In this document: positions 1 to 6,603 of the stretch, one piece after another
How the letters are laid out: each line of letters begins with the position of its first letter
How positions within the stretch are numbered: the first letter of the stretch is position 1
NCBI GenBank assembly: GCA_036506155.1
Contig: DASXSF010000107.1
Location: 1 to 9,034, forward strand
Origin: DASXRA01 sp036506155
GTDB lineage: Bacteria; Actinomycetota; Actinomycetes; Mycobacteriales; Jatrophihabitantaceae
Length of the DNA: 9,034 nucleotides
Reading direction: 5' to 3'
Notes under the pieces: generated by a model
What the model was told of the DNA's origin: nothing
Databases searched by the model: none
What the model saw: only the letters and a program-made list of their open reading frames with translations
Translations under genes and position numbers: made by a program

Positions 1-305
1 TCGCGGGGATTGTCGGCCAGCCAGGCGGCGATCAGCTCGTCGACGGTCCGGCGCAGCGGGAAGTATGACGGGTTAGCCGTGGCGCCGGTGTCCAGCAACA
101 GCGCCTGCGAGTTGCCGAACAGCAGGAACATGAACGGGGCCGCCTCGTGGCTGACCGACTTGTTCTGCCGCAGAATCACCGTGTGCGGGTCGTAGGCGTG
201 CATCTGGATCTCAGGTGCCGGATCGTGCTTGGCCGACGGCCAGCCCGCGTGCCAACTGACCTCGAGGTTCCCTGCCTCGGCCGAGCCATCACTGAAATCC
301 AGCAT
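1..305 (-). CDS. MBL-fold hydrolase, N-terminal part, runs off the left edge
   Basis: This open frame starts at ATG 305-303 and continues past base 1, so only about 101 N-terminal residues are visible. It reads MLDFSDGSAEAGNLEVSW at the start. Further on comes a strand-rich stretch with the sequence FMFLLFGNSQALLLDTGAT, typical of the first beta-strands of metallo-beta-lactamase-fold proteins, where a nucleic acid- or metabolite-hydrolase core begins with a hydrophobic 'LLxDTG' strand. The HxHxDH zinc motif normally follows this strand and would lie outside the window, so catalysis cannot be judged. An in-frame TAG at 317-315 precedes the ATG and no other ATG lies between, which fixes the start. 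I see no good Shine-Dalgarno, so it may be leaderless or weakly translated. It lies downstream of the response-regulator gene on the same strand, 336 bp away, and is probably a separate unit. The fold call is fairly safe; the substrate is unknown. Confidence 0.7.
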   Translation of the reverse strand, partial: MLDFSDGSAEAGNLEVSWHAGWPSAKHDPAPEIQMHAYDPHTVILRQNKSVSHEAAPFMFLLFGNSQALLLDTGATANPSYFPLRRTVDELIAAWLADNPR

Positions 306-641
306 GCGCGCATGCTAGAGGACGAGGTTCGACATTGGCCGCCGGACCGTTGAGCGTGTATCTGGGCCAGTGGGCTGGAGACTCTCGTCTGACTCAACAT
401 CCGCTCGTCGGGGTGGTCTCAAGGGTCGACGCAACACTTCTCTGACTGATGATCGAGGAGGTTGCGGTGGGTCGTCGGAGTTATCAGTGGTTGACGTCGG
501 AGACGATTGCAAGGGTTCGACCGGTCGCTGATGCGAAAGCAGGGTTCAGAGGAGACGTTGAGTCCGCGCTCGCCGGCGCCGTGCCGTAACTATTTTCGGC
601 GCGGCCCGGGTCCTTCCACCGGAGCGAACGGGCTCGAGGGC
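306..641. other. Intergenic stretch between the response regulator and the MBL gene
   Basis: No gene with recognisable homology is seen here on either strand. The stretch must contain the 3' untranslated region of the minus-strand response regulator and the promoter of the MBL-fold gene, but I found no strong terminator stem or clear -35/-10 pair. The only possible coding element is a 40-codon plus-strand ORF at 467-589. Confidence 0.5.
467..589 (+). CDS. Possible 40-residue small protein, unknown
   Basis: A GTG at 467-469 is preceded by GAGGAGG (455-461) at a spacing of 5 bases, which is a near-ideal ribosome binding site. The frame is open to TAA 587-589 and begins VGRRSYQWLTSETIARVRPV. 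The product would be soluble and basic at its N-terminus. I recognise no family. It could be a real short gene, or the start of a decayed gene such as a transposase or regulator. The good ribosome site is the only support, and such motifs arise by chance in GC-rich DNA. Confidence 0.25.
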   Translation: MGRRSYQWLTSETIARVRPVADAKAGFRGDVESALAGAVP

Positions 642-1301
642 TCACCCGTCCTGGAGGTAGCGCAGTACGGCAAGCACCCGGCGGTGGTCGTCGGGAGATG
701 GCTCGAGGCCGAGCTTGAGCAGGATCTGGCGGATGTGGGCCTCCAGGGTGCGGTCGCCCATCCTGAGCCGCAGGGCGATGGCCGCGTTGGACCGGCCCTC
801 GGCCATCATCGCGATCACCTCGCGCTCTCGGGGGGTGAGTCGGTTCAAGGCGCTCGCTGCTGGCCGAGGGCGCAGCAGCCGCTGCACGATAGTCGGATCG
901 ACGACACACTCGCCCTCCGTCACCCGGACGAGGGCGTCCACGAGGACTGCCACATCCGAGACCCGGTCCTTCAGCAGGTACCCGGCGTGTTCGGGCGACT
1001 CGGTCAGCAGCGTGGTCGCATAGTGCGACTCCAGGTACTGCGAGAGCATGAGGATGCCTAGCCGCGGGAAGTCCTGACGCAGCCGCGCCGCCAGGGCGAT
1101 GCCTTCGTCGGTCTGGGTCGGCGGCATCCGGATGTCGACGACGACGGCGTCCAGGTCGGGGTTCGTGACGACCTCGCGGAGGAGGGCGTCGGCGGTGTCG
1201 GCCGTCGCCACCACGTCGTGGCCGGCCTCCACAAGCAGGCGCGCCAGCCCCTCGCGCACGATCATCGAGTCGTCAGCGATGGCGATCCGCAGCGATCTCA
1301 C
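642..1301 (-). CDS. LuxR/NarL-family response regulator
   Basis: This 219-residue, two-domain cytoplasmic response regulator is predicted to bind DNA when phosphorylated. The receiver domain (about 4-120) has the acidic pair D10-D11, the phospho-acceptor D56 in VVVDIRMPP, S87 at the switch position and K111 in YLLKD. A LuxR-type helix-turn-helix (about 153-200) begins LTPREREVIAMMAEG and ends with HIRQILLKLGL. All key receiver residues are present, so it should accept phosphate. The start is GTG 1301-1299, with GGGAGGA about 7 bases upstream. The GTG overlaps the TGA of the preceding kinase in a GTGA tetranucleotide (4-bp overlap), which implies translational coupling and marks this protein as the partner of that kinase. 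Family and role are certain at the class level. Its target is unknown; the palindrome in the divergent promoter at 4693-4709 is one candidate. Confidence 0.95.
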   Translation of the reverse strand: MRSLRIAIADDSMIVREGLARLLVEAGHDVVATADTADALLREVVTNPDLDAVVVDIRMPPTQTDEGIALAARLRQDFPRLGILMLSQYLESHYATTLLTESPEHAGYLLKDRVSDVAVLVDALVRVTEGECVVDPTIVQRLLRPRPAASALNRLTPREREVIAMMAEGRSNAAIALRLRMGDRTLEAHIRQILLKLGLEPSPDDHRRVLAVLRYLQDG

Positions 1302-2775
1302 GGCCCGTCCTCCCTGACGATCGGAAGTCGCGCGGCCACGGTGGTCCCGCGTGCCGCGCCGCTGTCCACCTCCAGCGTCCCGCCGAGTGCCTCCACCCTG
1401 TCGGCCAGGCCGCGCAGCCCCGAGCCAGCCGGATCGGCACCCCCGTCTCCGTCGTCGCTCACGGTGAGCACCGCGTGGCCGTCGCGCTCCTCGGCCCGGA
1501 TCCGCACGGTGGTTGCCCGGGCGTGCTTGGCGGCGTTGGTGAGCGCCTCGGCGCAGACGAAGTACAGGGCCGACTCCACGGCTGGGGCCAGGCGCCCGAC
1601 GACCACGTCGGTGGCCGCGGGCACGGGGGACCGCTCGGCCAGCACCGCGACGGCTCCCGGCAGTCCGCCGGGCTCGAGCTCACGCGCCCGGACGCCGCTT
1701 GCGAGGTCACGCAGGTCCCGCCGGGCCTCGGCGAGCTCTTTGCGGAGCTCGCTGGCCGGCAGCGTGGCCAGCAGCGTGTCGACGCGGGCCAGGTGGCGGT
1801 CGGCCCCCGCCTCGAGCCGGCTCGCGATGGCCGCCCGCTCCCGGTCGGCTGCCTCGACGAGACGACGACGCGTGGTGGACAGCTCGTCCATCTGCTGCTG
1901 CACCCGCGCCCGGAGGGAGGCGTTGCCGACGGCGAGACGGACGGCTGCGACCGCGGCCTTCATCAGCTCGGGGTCGTCCAGCGCCGTCGCGGCGTGCACC
2001 AGTACCGCGACGGGACTGCCCGCATCCTCCACGGCGGTGACCACCTGGTCGCCGCTCGGCCGCTCGTCGAGCGGCCGGCCGTCCTCGTCGACGTAGGTCG
2101 CGTGTTCGGGGGTGTGGTAGCCGACGACCAGCGTGGGGTCCCCGAGAGCCGAGCGCAGCGCCGACTGCACACCCCGGGCGTCGGGCTCGCCGCCCAGCTG
2201 GGTGACCAGGTCGGCGACGGTGGCCTCGGTCCAGCGGCCGGTGAGGAGGTCGAGGGTGAGCCAGGCCGCGACCAATATGACGACGGCGTCGTAGCTGATC
2301 GCCAGGGTGTCGTCTAGGCGCAGGTCGAGCAGTCGGTTGACGCTGCTCGCCGCGAGCACGGCGGCGAACATAAGCGCCGAGACCAGCGCCGGCGCGCCCG
2401 CCTGACGCGCGTTGCCCGAGGAACGCAGGTAGATGTCCAGCGCCGCCACCGTGACCAGCGCGCCGAGCAGCAGCGTCAGCCCGGGCACCGGGCGCAGCCC
2501 TTCGAGCAGGCCCACCCCCACGCGAGCAGCACCACGGCGCCGGCCAGCCGCCGATGCAACCGGCCGGTCGGGTAGCTGACATGCAGCTGGACCAGCGGCC
2601 CACGGTGCACGAAGGCGAGCGCGCCGATCACGCCGCCGGCGAACCAGCAGGCCGCCGCCACCACCTGCAGGAGCCCCACGCGGCTGCGGGGCCGTCCGCG
2701 CCATGCCACCGCACCGGCGAGCAGGAGCGTCAGTCCGGTGAGGAGGTCCAGCGCCGCCAGCACGGCGTCACCCAC
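1298..2775 (-). CDS. Membrane sensor histidine kinase, frameshifted; phosphoacceptor His replaced by Glu
   Basis: The coding sequence lies in two frames. Bases 2775 to about 2520 give an N-terminal membrane part, and about 2517 to 1298 give the rest. Adding one base in the homopolymer at 2515-2519 yields one protein of about 492 residues. The N-terminal half has about six hydrophobic segments and the VHRGPLVQLHVSYPTGR motif seen in actinobacterial sensor kinases. A GAF-like linker (LRSALGDPTLVVGY...) and a coiled stretch follow. The ATP-binding domain is intact: N-box EALTNAAKHA (Asn codon 1537-1535), G1 DDGDGG (1456-1439) and G2 GLRGLADRV. The dimerisation helix reads SRLEAGADRHL where HisKA_3 proteins have RDLHDGAQQRL, so the His is Glu (codon 1813-1811). 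I chose GTG 2775 as start because it overlaps the upstream receiver stop by 8 bp and opens just before the first membrane helix; no clear Shine-Dalgarno is seen. ATP binding is likely; self-phosphorylation is not. Confidence 0.85.
2515..2519 (-). other. Frameshift site in the minus-strand kinase (C5 run)
   Basis: On the coding strand the run reads GCGTGGGGGTGGGC. The upstream frame gives LLAWGWACSK and soon stops; the downstream frame gives VGLLEGLRPVPG and runs to the kinase end. One extra G gives LLAWGVGLLEG, a smooth membrane-helix continuation. A short homopolymer is a common place for a sequencing error or a replication slip. No classical X XXY YYZ slippery heptamer in the upstream frame supports programmed frameshifting. 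Confidence 0.75.
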
Positions 2776-3133
2776 CGGGCTCGAGGAGGGCAGCCAGGGT
2801 CTGCGCTGACAACGCATGCTTGTCGACGAAGCCGCGGGCGGGCGAGTGGGCCAGCCGGTCGGCGTACGACGACGCGTCCCGGCTGGACGTCAGCACCACG
2901 GCCGGCCGGTCGGCCCCGGCCGCGAAGAGCCGCTCACAGACCTCGAACCCGTCCAGGCCGGGCAGCATGACGTCGAGCAGGACTACGTCGGGGTCGAGCC
3001 GGGCGGTCTCGGTGATTGCCGACGGGCCGTCGGCCGCCTCTCCCACGACCAGCAGTCCTCCGGCCTCCATGAGCTGCCGCGCGAACCCGCGGAAGCCCGC
3101 GTGGTCGTCGACTATGAGCAGCGTGGTCGCCAT
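2768..3133 (-). CDS. Receiver-only response regulator (CheY-like, no output domain)
   Basis: The 121-residue protein is a single phospho-receiver domain and nothing else. Visible signature residues are the acidic pair D9-D10 in LLIVDDH, phospho-acceptor D54 in VVLLDVMLPGLDG, T82 in VVLTSSRD and K105 in FVDKHAL, so it should be phosphorylatable. After the last helix (LSAQTLAALLEPGG) the protein ends, so it cannot bind DNA by itself. Such stand-alone receivers act as phosphate shuttles or sinks, or as protein-binding switches. The start is ATG 3133-3131; only a close, weak GGAG precedes it. Its stop overlaps the likely start of the kinase gene by 8 bp, so the two are probably translated together. 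It lies between the binding-protein gene and the kinase, and probably competes with or relays to the LuxR-type regulator at the end of the operon. That role is inference from position. Confidence 0.92.
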   Translation of the reverse strand: MATTLLIVDDHAGFRGFARQLMEAGGLLVVGEAADGPSAITETARLDPDVVLLDVMLPGLDGFEVCERLFAAGADRPAVVLTSSRDASSYADRLAHSPARGFVDKHALSAQTLAALLEPGG

Positions 3134-3156
3134 GGCTCCATCGTGACAGCGATCGC

Positions 3157-3194
3157 GGGCCCGCGCCTCCGGGTGGACCCGGAGGCGCGGGCCT
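3157..3194 (-). terminator. Strong GC-rich hairpin between binding-protein and receiver genes
   Basis: Bases 3158-3174 and 3177-3193 are perfectly complementary (17 bp, two central unpaired bases), and a G-U pair extends the stem by one. It lies 12 bases past the stop of the DctP-like gene and 24 bases before the receiver start, in the direction of transcription. No U-run follows on the minus strand, which is common for actinobacterial hairpins. It may act as a partial terminator or 3' stabiliser, allowing more binding protein than signalling protein to be made. A bidirectional role is not needed, as no plus-strand gene ends here. Confidence 0.65.
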
Positions 3195-3205
3195 TGGTGA
3201 AAGCG

Positions 3206-4636
3206 TCAGCGCTGGCGCGAGAACGGGTGCGTCGTCCACACCACGGTGTAGGGGCTCGGCTCGTCGGAGCCGTTCAGTGTCAGGTCGCTGATCACCAGCT
3301 GGTCCACGTCGACACGGTAGGAGGCTCGCAGCTCGTCCTCGTTCCCGCTAGACAGGACCAAGCCTCGGAAGGCGTCGTACGCCGCGCGGTACCCAATCGT
3401 TCCGCTGGGCTCGGTCACGGTGACCTGGCCGTCGGCGAAGGTGAGGGTGAACTTGCCGGCGGGACCGTCCATCGCCGCGTCCTCCCAGTCGCTGGTGCTC
3501 AGCGTGGTCGTCCAGGTGCCGGCCAGCTCATCCGAGTCTCCAGAGACCGCGTCGTCCGGTGCAGACGACGTGTCGTCGCACGAGGCCGTGTCGGGACCGA
3601 CCGACAGGGTGCTCTTGAGGGTGCGGATCCGCTGCAGCCATTCGGCCGACCTGGAGTTGGCCGCTATCTCGTCGTACGCCGGCTGCTCGGCCTTGGCCAA
3701 CGCCGCCAGCTGGGCGTCGCTGGCGTCCACCATCTGCATGCCTTGCTGGCACAGCTGCTGGCCGGCGTCCGCGTCCTCGGCACGCGAGGCGTCGAGGGCG
3801 GGCATCACGGCGGCCACGCTGGCCTGCTCGAGGGCCGCGCGCTGGCTGTCGCTCAGCGCCGCGATGGCCTCAGCGTTGCCGAGGATCGCCAGCGGACGGG
3901 GCCAGAGGTTGAGGTTGCCGGTGACGTACTTGGCCTCCGCGGCGTAGCCATTGCCGTTGATGGAAGCGAGCTGCTGCTCGTACGCGTCGAGACCGTCCAG
4001 GCTCGCGCCGCTGGGCTCGGCCTTGGTCGTCGCGCCGAGCGCCTCCAGCGACTGCTGGCTCAGCGCGGAGCTCTGCATGCCGACGACGGTCCCTCGGAAG
4101 TCGTGAGGGGCCCGGAACGGCTTGGTGATGCCGAGCACCTTGCGCATCGGGCCGGGAAGCACTGCCACGCCGCTCACGCCGAGGTCCGAGACGCCGGCGA
4201 GCATCTCCTCGGGGATGCCCTCCTCGAAGACTTTGGCCTGCAGGTCGTAGCTGTCGACGAGCATAGGCGCCAGCAGCGCCTGGAAGTCGGTGTCACCGGC
4301 TAGGTCGAAGGTTCGGACGCCCACCCAGCCGAGGTCGACCTTGCCGGCCCTGACGTCCGAGATTGTCCCGGTCTCGTTGGCGGTTTCACCGCGCCGCCAG
4401 TTGTTGCGGAACTGGATCTTCACGGATCCGCCGGAGTCCTTCTCGACCAGGTCGGCCCAGGCCTGGAGCTGCGTCGGCACGCCATGGTTCGCCTGCGCCA
4501 TCGTCAGCGTGGTGACCGGGTCGGCGGCCTTGCCGCCGGCCCGGTCAACCGCCGAGCACCCGGCGGCTCCGAGGGCCAGGGTGGCGAGGGCGGTAACGGT
4601 CGCGCATCGCGTCAGCATCGTCGGGAAACTGTTCAT
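3206..4636 (-). CDS. TRAP-type (DctP-like) solute-binding lipoprotein with extra C-terminal beta domain
   Basis: The protein has 476 residues and is predicted to be anchored outside the membrane. The signal peptide ends in the lipobox LGAAGC, with Cys27 as the lipidated residue. Residues about 42-345 resemble the DctP/TRAP binding-protein fold: TMAQANHGVPTQLQAWADLV near the start, RAGKVDLGWVGVRTF, then KPFRAPHDFRGTVVG. An acidic linker (about 347-368) leads to a strand-rich C-terminal domain (369-476, starting ELAGTW) that looks lipocalin-like and is absent from ordinary DctP proteins of about 330 residues. R165 matches one conserved ligand-side Arg, but the second (SiaP R147 position) reads Gly186. 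ATG 4636 is fixed by AGGAGGT 5-6 bases upstream. No TRAP permease genes (DctQ/DctM) are in the window; the neighbours are signalling genes. I infer a ligand sensor for the kinases rather than a transporter part. The ligand is unknown. Confidence 0.87.
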   Translation of the reverse strand: MNSFPTMLTRCATVTALATLALGAAGCSAVDRAGGKAADPVTTLTMAQANHGVPTQLQAWADLVEKDSGGSVKIQFRNNWRRGETANETGTISDVRAGKVDLGWVGVRTFDLAGDTDFQALLAPMLVDSYDLQAKVFEEGIPEEMLAGVSDLGVSGVAVLPGPMRKVLGITKPFRAPHDFRGTVVGMQSSALSQQSLEALGATTKAEPSGASLDGLDAYEQQLASINGNGYAAEAKYVTGNLNLWPRPLAILGNAEAIAALSDSQRAALEQASVAAVMPALDASRAEDADAGQQLCQQGMQMVDASDAQLAALAKAEQPAYDEIAANSRSAEWLQRIRTLKSTLSVGPDTASCDDTSSAPDDAVSGDSDELAGTWTTTLSTSDWEDAAMDGPAGKFTLTFADGQVTVTEPSGTIGYRAAYDAFRGLVLSSGNEDELRASYRVDVDQLVISDLTLNGSDEPSPYTVVWTTHPFSRQR

Positions 4637-4640
4637 CGGG

Positions 4641-4654
4641 CACCTCCTCAGGTG
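4641..4654 (-). promoter_or_regulatory. Ribosome binding site inside a small hairpin, binding-protein gene
   Basis: On the minus strand this reads CACCTGAGGAGGTG. It contains a strong AGGAGGT Shine-Dalgarno that settles the ATG at 4636. The same bases form a self-complementary CACCT/AGGTG pair with a four-base loop. The stem is only 5 bp, so regulation by ribosome-site masking is possible but speculative. Confidence 0.6.
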
Positions 4655-4692
4655 ATGCCGCCGACGCTAGGAACGAGCGAGAGCGCCCACAT

Positions 4693-4709
4693 CCGGGAGA
4701 GCCTCCCGG
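4693..4709. promoter_or_regulatory. Perfect 7-3-7 palindrome, candidate operator
   Basis: CCGGGAG, three bases (AGC), then CTCCCGG form a perfect dyad near the middle of the divergent promoter region. Dimeric LuxR/NarL-type regulators bind such dyads, and the operon encodes one. It might instead be a 5'-leader hairpin of either transcript. It is GC-rich, so chance is a real alternative. Confidence 0.4.
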
Positions 4710-4772
4710 TCGTCTTGCCATCAGCATCCGTGCTAGCCCGGGTGCGCGGCAACGTTCCGGTGCGGCACGCTG

Positions 4773-6586
4773 ATGTGCATGCCCGCCCGCCGGACGACCC
4801 TGGCCCCGTGGGTCGTGCTCGCCGCCGTGGCTGCGGCCGCCGCGGCTTGCGTCATTGCCGTCGATCTCGCGGTGCGCAGCCCCGGGTTCTCGACGGCGGG
4901 GTCGGTGTCCGACGGTCCCCTGCTCTTCGTCGCCCCGGCGGCTGCGTGCCTGGTCGCGGCGGTCGGTCGGTGGTGGCGACACCCGGACCGATGGCGCCCC
5001 GGGACGCTGGCAGCTGCGGCGGCTGCCGCGTGGGCCCTTGCGCAGTGGGACAACCCGGACGCCAGATCCGCCGTGGTGTTCTCGTTGGGCCTGGCTTGCT
5101 ACGCGTCCGCACCGGCGGTGGTGCTGCACGCCGCACTCAGCAGTGCTCGGGGCCATCTGGACAACGGGGCGGGCAGGCTGGTGGTGGCTCTCGGGTACGC
5201 CGTCACCGTCGGCCTCCAGGGCGTCTACCTCGCGGTCCTCTCCGACCCGGCGGCGGCCGGGTGCGCGAGTTGTGCGGACAACCTGTGGAACAGCGCCGGC
5301 CCCTCGGATCGACTCGCGGCTGTCGAACTCGCGGGCGTGCGCGCCGGGCTCGTCTGGTCGGCACTCGCCACGGTGGTGCTCCTCGTGGTGCTGGCCCGCG
5401 CGAGCGCGACGCGTCGCCGTGCAGACGGTCCTCGGTGGCTGGGAGCCCTCGCGTTCCTGGTGCTGACCGTCGCGTCGTACGTGCACTCTCTGGGCCGCGG
5501 ATTCCTCGGCGCGGACGCTGTCGACCGGCGGATCTGGGCGGCTCAGGCCGTCGCGCTGGGCATTGTCGGCACTGCCATGGCAGCAGAGGTCCTGCGAGAG
5601 CGGCGCGCCGAGCGGGCGCTGGCGCGCCTCGTCGTCGACCTGTCGGGGGCCACGTCCGTCGGCTCGCTGCGCGAGGCCCTGGCCGCACGTCTCGGCGACC
5701 CCGGGCTCGAGCTGGCGTTCCCTGTTGGCCGTGACGGCGAGCAGGTCGACGAACGCGCCCGGCCGGTGGACCTCGGTGCCTCCAGCGATCGGGTCGCCAC
5801 CGACCTGCGGTACGCCGGGCGTCGGCTGGCAACCCTCGTCCACCGTCGCGGCTTGCTCGGAGCCGCGAGTCGGTCGACGACCTCGTTGCCACGATCCACC
5901 TAGGTCTGGAGCACACGCGGTTGCAGGCGGAGGCGCTCGCCCAGGTCGGCGAGCTACGCGCTTCCGGTGTCCGGCTCGTCGAAGCCGGCGACGACGAGCG
6001 GCGCCAGCTCGAGCGGGACCTGCACGACGGAGCCCAGCAGCGGTTGGTCGGGCTGGCGCTCGGCCTGAGGCTGCTGGCCTCGCAGACCGGTGACCCCCCG
6101 GCCGTCGTGGAGGCCACCCACGAGCTTCAAGAGGCCATCGACGACTTGCGCGGCCTGGCCCGCGGGCTCGCGCCGTTGCTCCTCAGCGAGGCAGGGCTCG
6201 GCGTGGCGGTTCGCGCGCTCGCCGAGTCGCGGCCGATCCGGGTGGACGAGGTGACGTCGGAGAGGTTCCGCCCGGTCGTCGAGACCACCGCGTACGCCGT
6301 CGTCGACCGGGCCAGCGCCCACACCCCGGCAGCGGTCGCGATTCGGGTGGAGGCGGGCGTCTTGCACGTGTGGGTCACGGCCCTTGACGAGGGATCGGAC
6401 TCGCAGCTCGACCCGACGGGCCTGGCCGACCTCGCTGACCGGGCGACGACGCTGGGTGGCGGGCTGGAGGTCAGCCGCCACCAGGTCCGGCTCACGCTGT
6501 TCGATCTGAGGCCAGGCGGTGGAGAACGCACGGCCTCAGGGCGTGGTGCCCTGGGTGAGGCTGGGCTGAGGTCCATGCCGTCCTAG
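4773..6586 (+). CDS. Membrane sensor histidine kinase, frameshifted; His box present, ATP-binding domain degenerate
   Basis: Two frames together encode about 604 residues if one base is added near 5859-5867: 4773 to about 5860, then about 5864 to TAG 6584-6586. The first 300 residues contain about eight hydrophobic segments. The outer loop after the fifth holds C164-A-S-C167 followed by ADNLW. A GAF-like linker (LREALAARLGDPGLELAF...) matches the linker of the minus-strand kinase, so the two are paralogues. The HisKA_3 helix is intact: ERDLHDGAQQRL, with His at codon 6023-6025 (about residue 418). The ATP-binding half is eroded: where N-box EALxNxxKHA is expected it reads DRASAHTP (6305-6328), and the G1 DDGxGG position reads DEGSDS (6386-6400). 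A G2-like GLADLADRATTLGGGLEV remains. Start ATG 4773 or 4779; no strong Shine-Dalgarno. It can probably be phosphorylated but not bind ATP properly, so it needs a partner kinase. Confidence 0.83.
5859..5867 (+). other. Frameshift site in the plus-strand kinase
   Basis: The upstream frame gives LVHRRGLLG, then noise and a TAG at 5901-5903. The downstream frame gives RESVDDLVATIHLGLEHTRL leading into the His box. Adding one base (for instance a third C at 5863-5864) joins them as GLLGARESVDD. The join is placed by where kinase-like sequence changes frame, so it is accurate only to a few codons. No slippery heptamer is apparent. Confidence 0.7.
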
Positions 6587-6603
6587 CGGCACTCGGCGCC
6601 ACA

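Larger units (their letters stand above)
4637..4772. promoter_or_regulatory. Divergent promoter region of the two signalling transcription units
   Basis: This 136-bp gap lies between the start of the minus-strand binding-protein operon and the start of the plus-strand kinase, so it must hold promoters for both. I see no convincing -35/-10 pair in either direction (TTGCCA at 4716-4721 has no good partner at 16-18 bp). The palindrome at 4693-4709 is the most notable element. Shared control of both units from this gap would keep the two complementary kinases co-expressed. Confidence 0.6.

Noticed and set aside
1218..2317. Plus-strand frames of 280-292 codons opposite the minus-strand kinase
   Set aside because: Ser/Arg/Ala-rich, non-domain sequence on the opposite strand of an intact ATP-binding domain; a compositional artefact.
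2515..2519. Programmed -1 frameshifting to make the kinase
   Set aside because: No X XXY YYZ heptamer in the upstream frame and no clear downstream stimulatory structure; a missing base is simpler, and the second kinase has a similar break without any slippery run.
2816..4303. 495-codon plus-strand open frame opposite the binding-lipoprotein gene and receiver gene
   Set aside because: It is antisense to two well-supported genes, has Val/Gly/Arg-rich low-information sequence and no ribosome site or family motif. Long antisense frames are common in very GC-rich DNA.
4545..5843. 432-codon minus-strand open frame opposite the plus-strand kinase
   Set aside because: Its text is Arg/Pro/Gly-rich with no domain signature, and it lies antisense to a kinase with clear membrane helices. 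Treated as a shadow.
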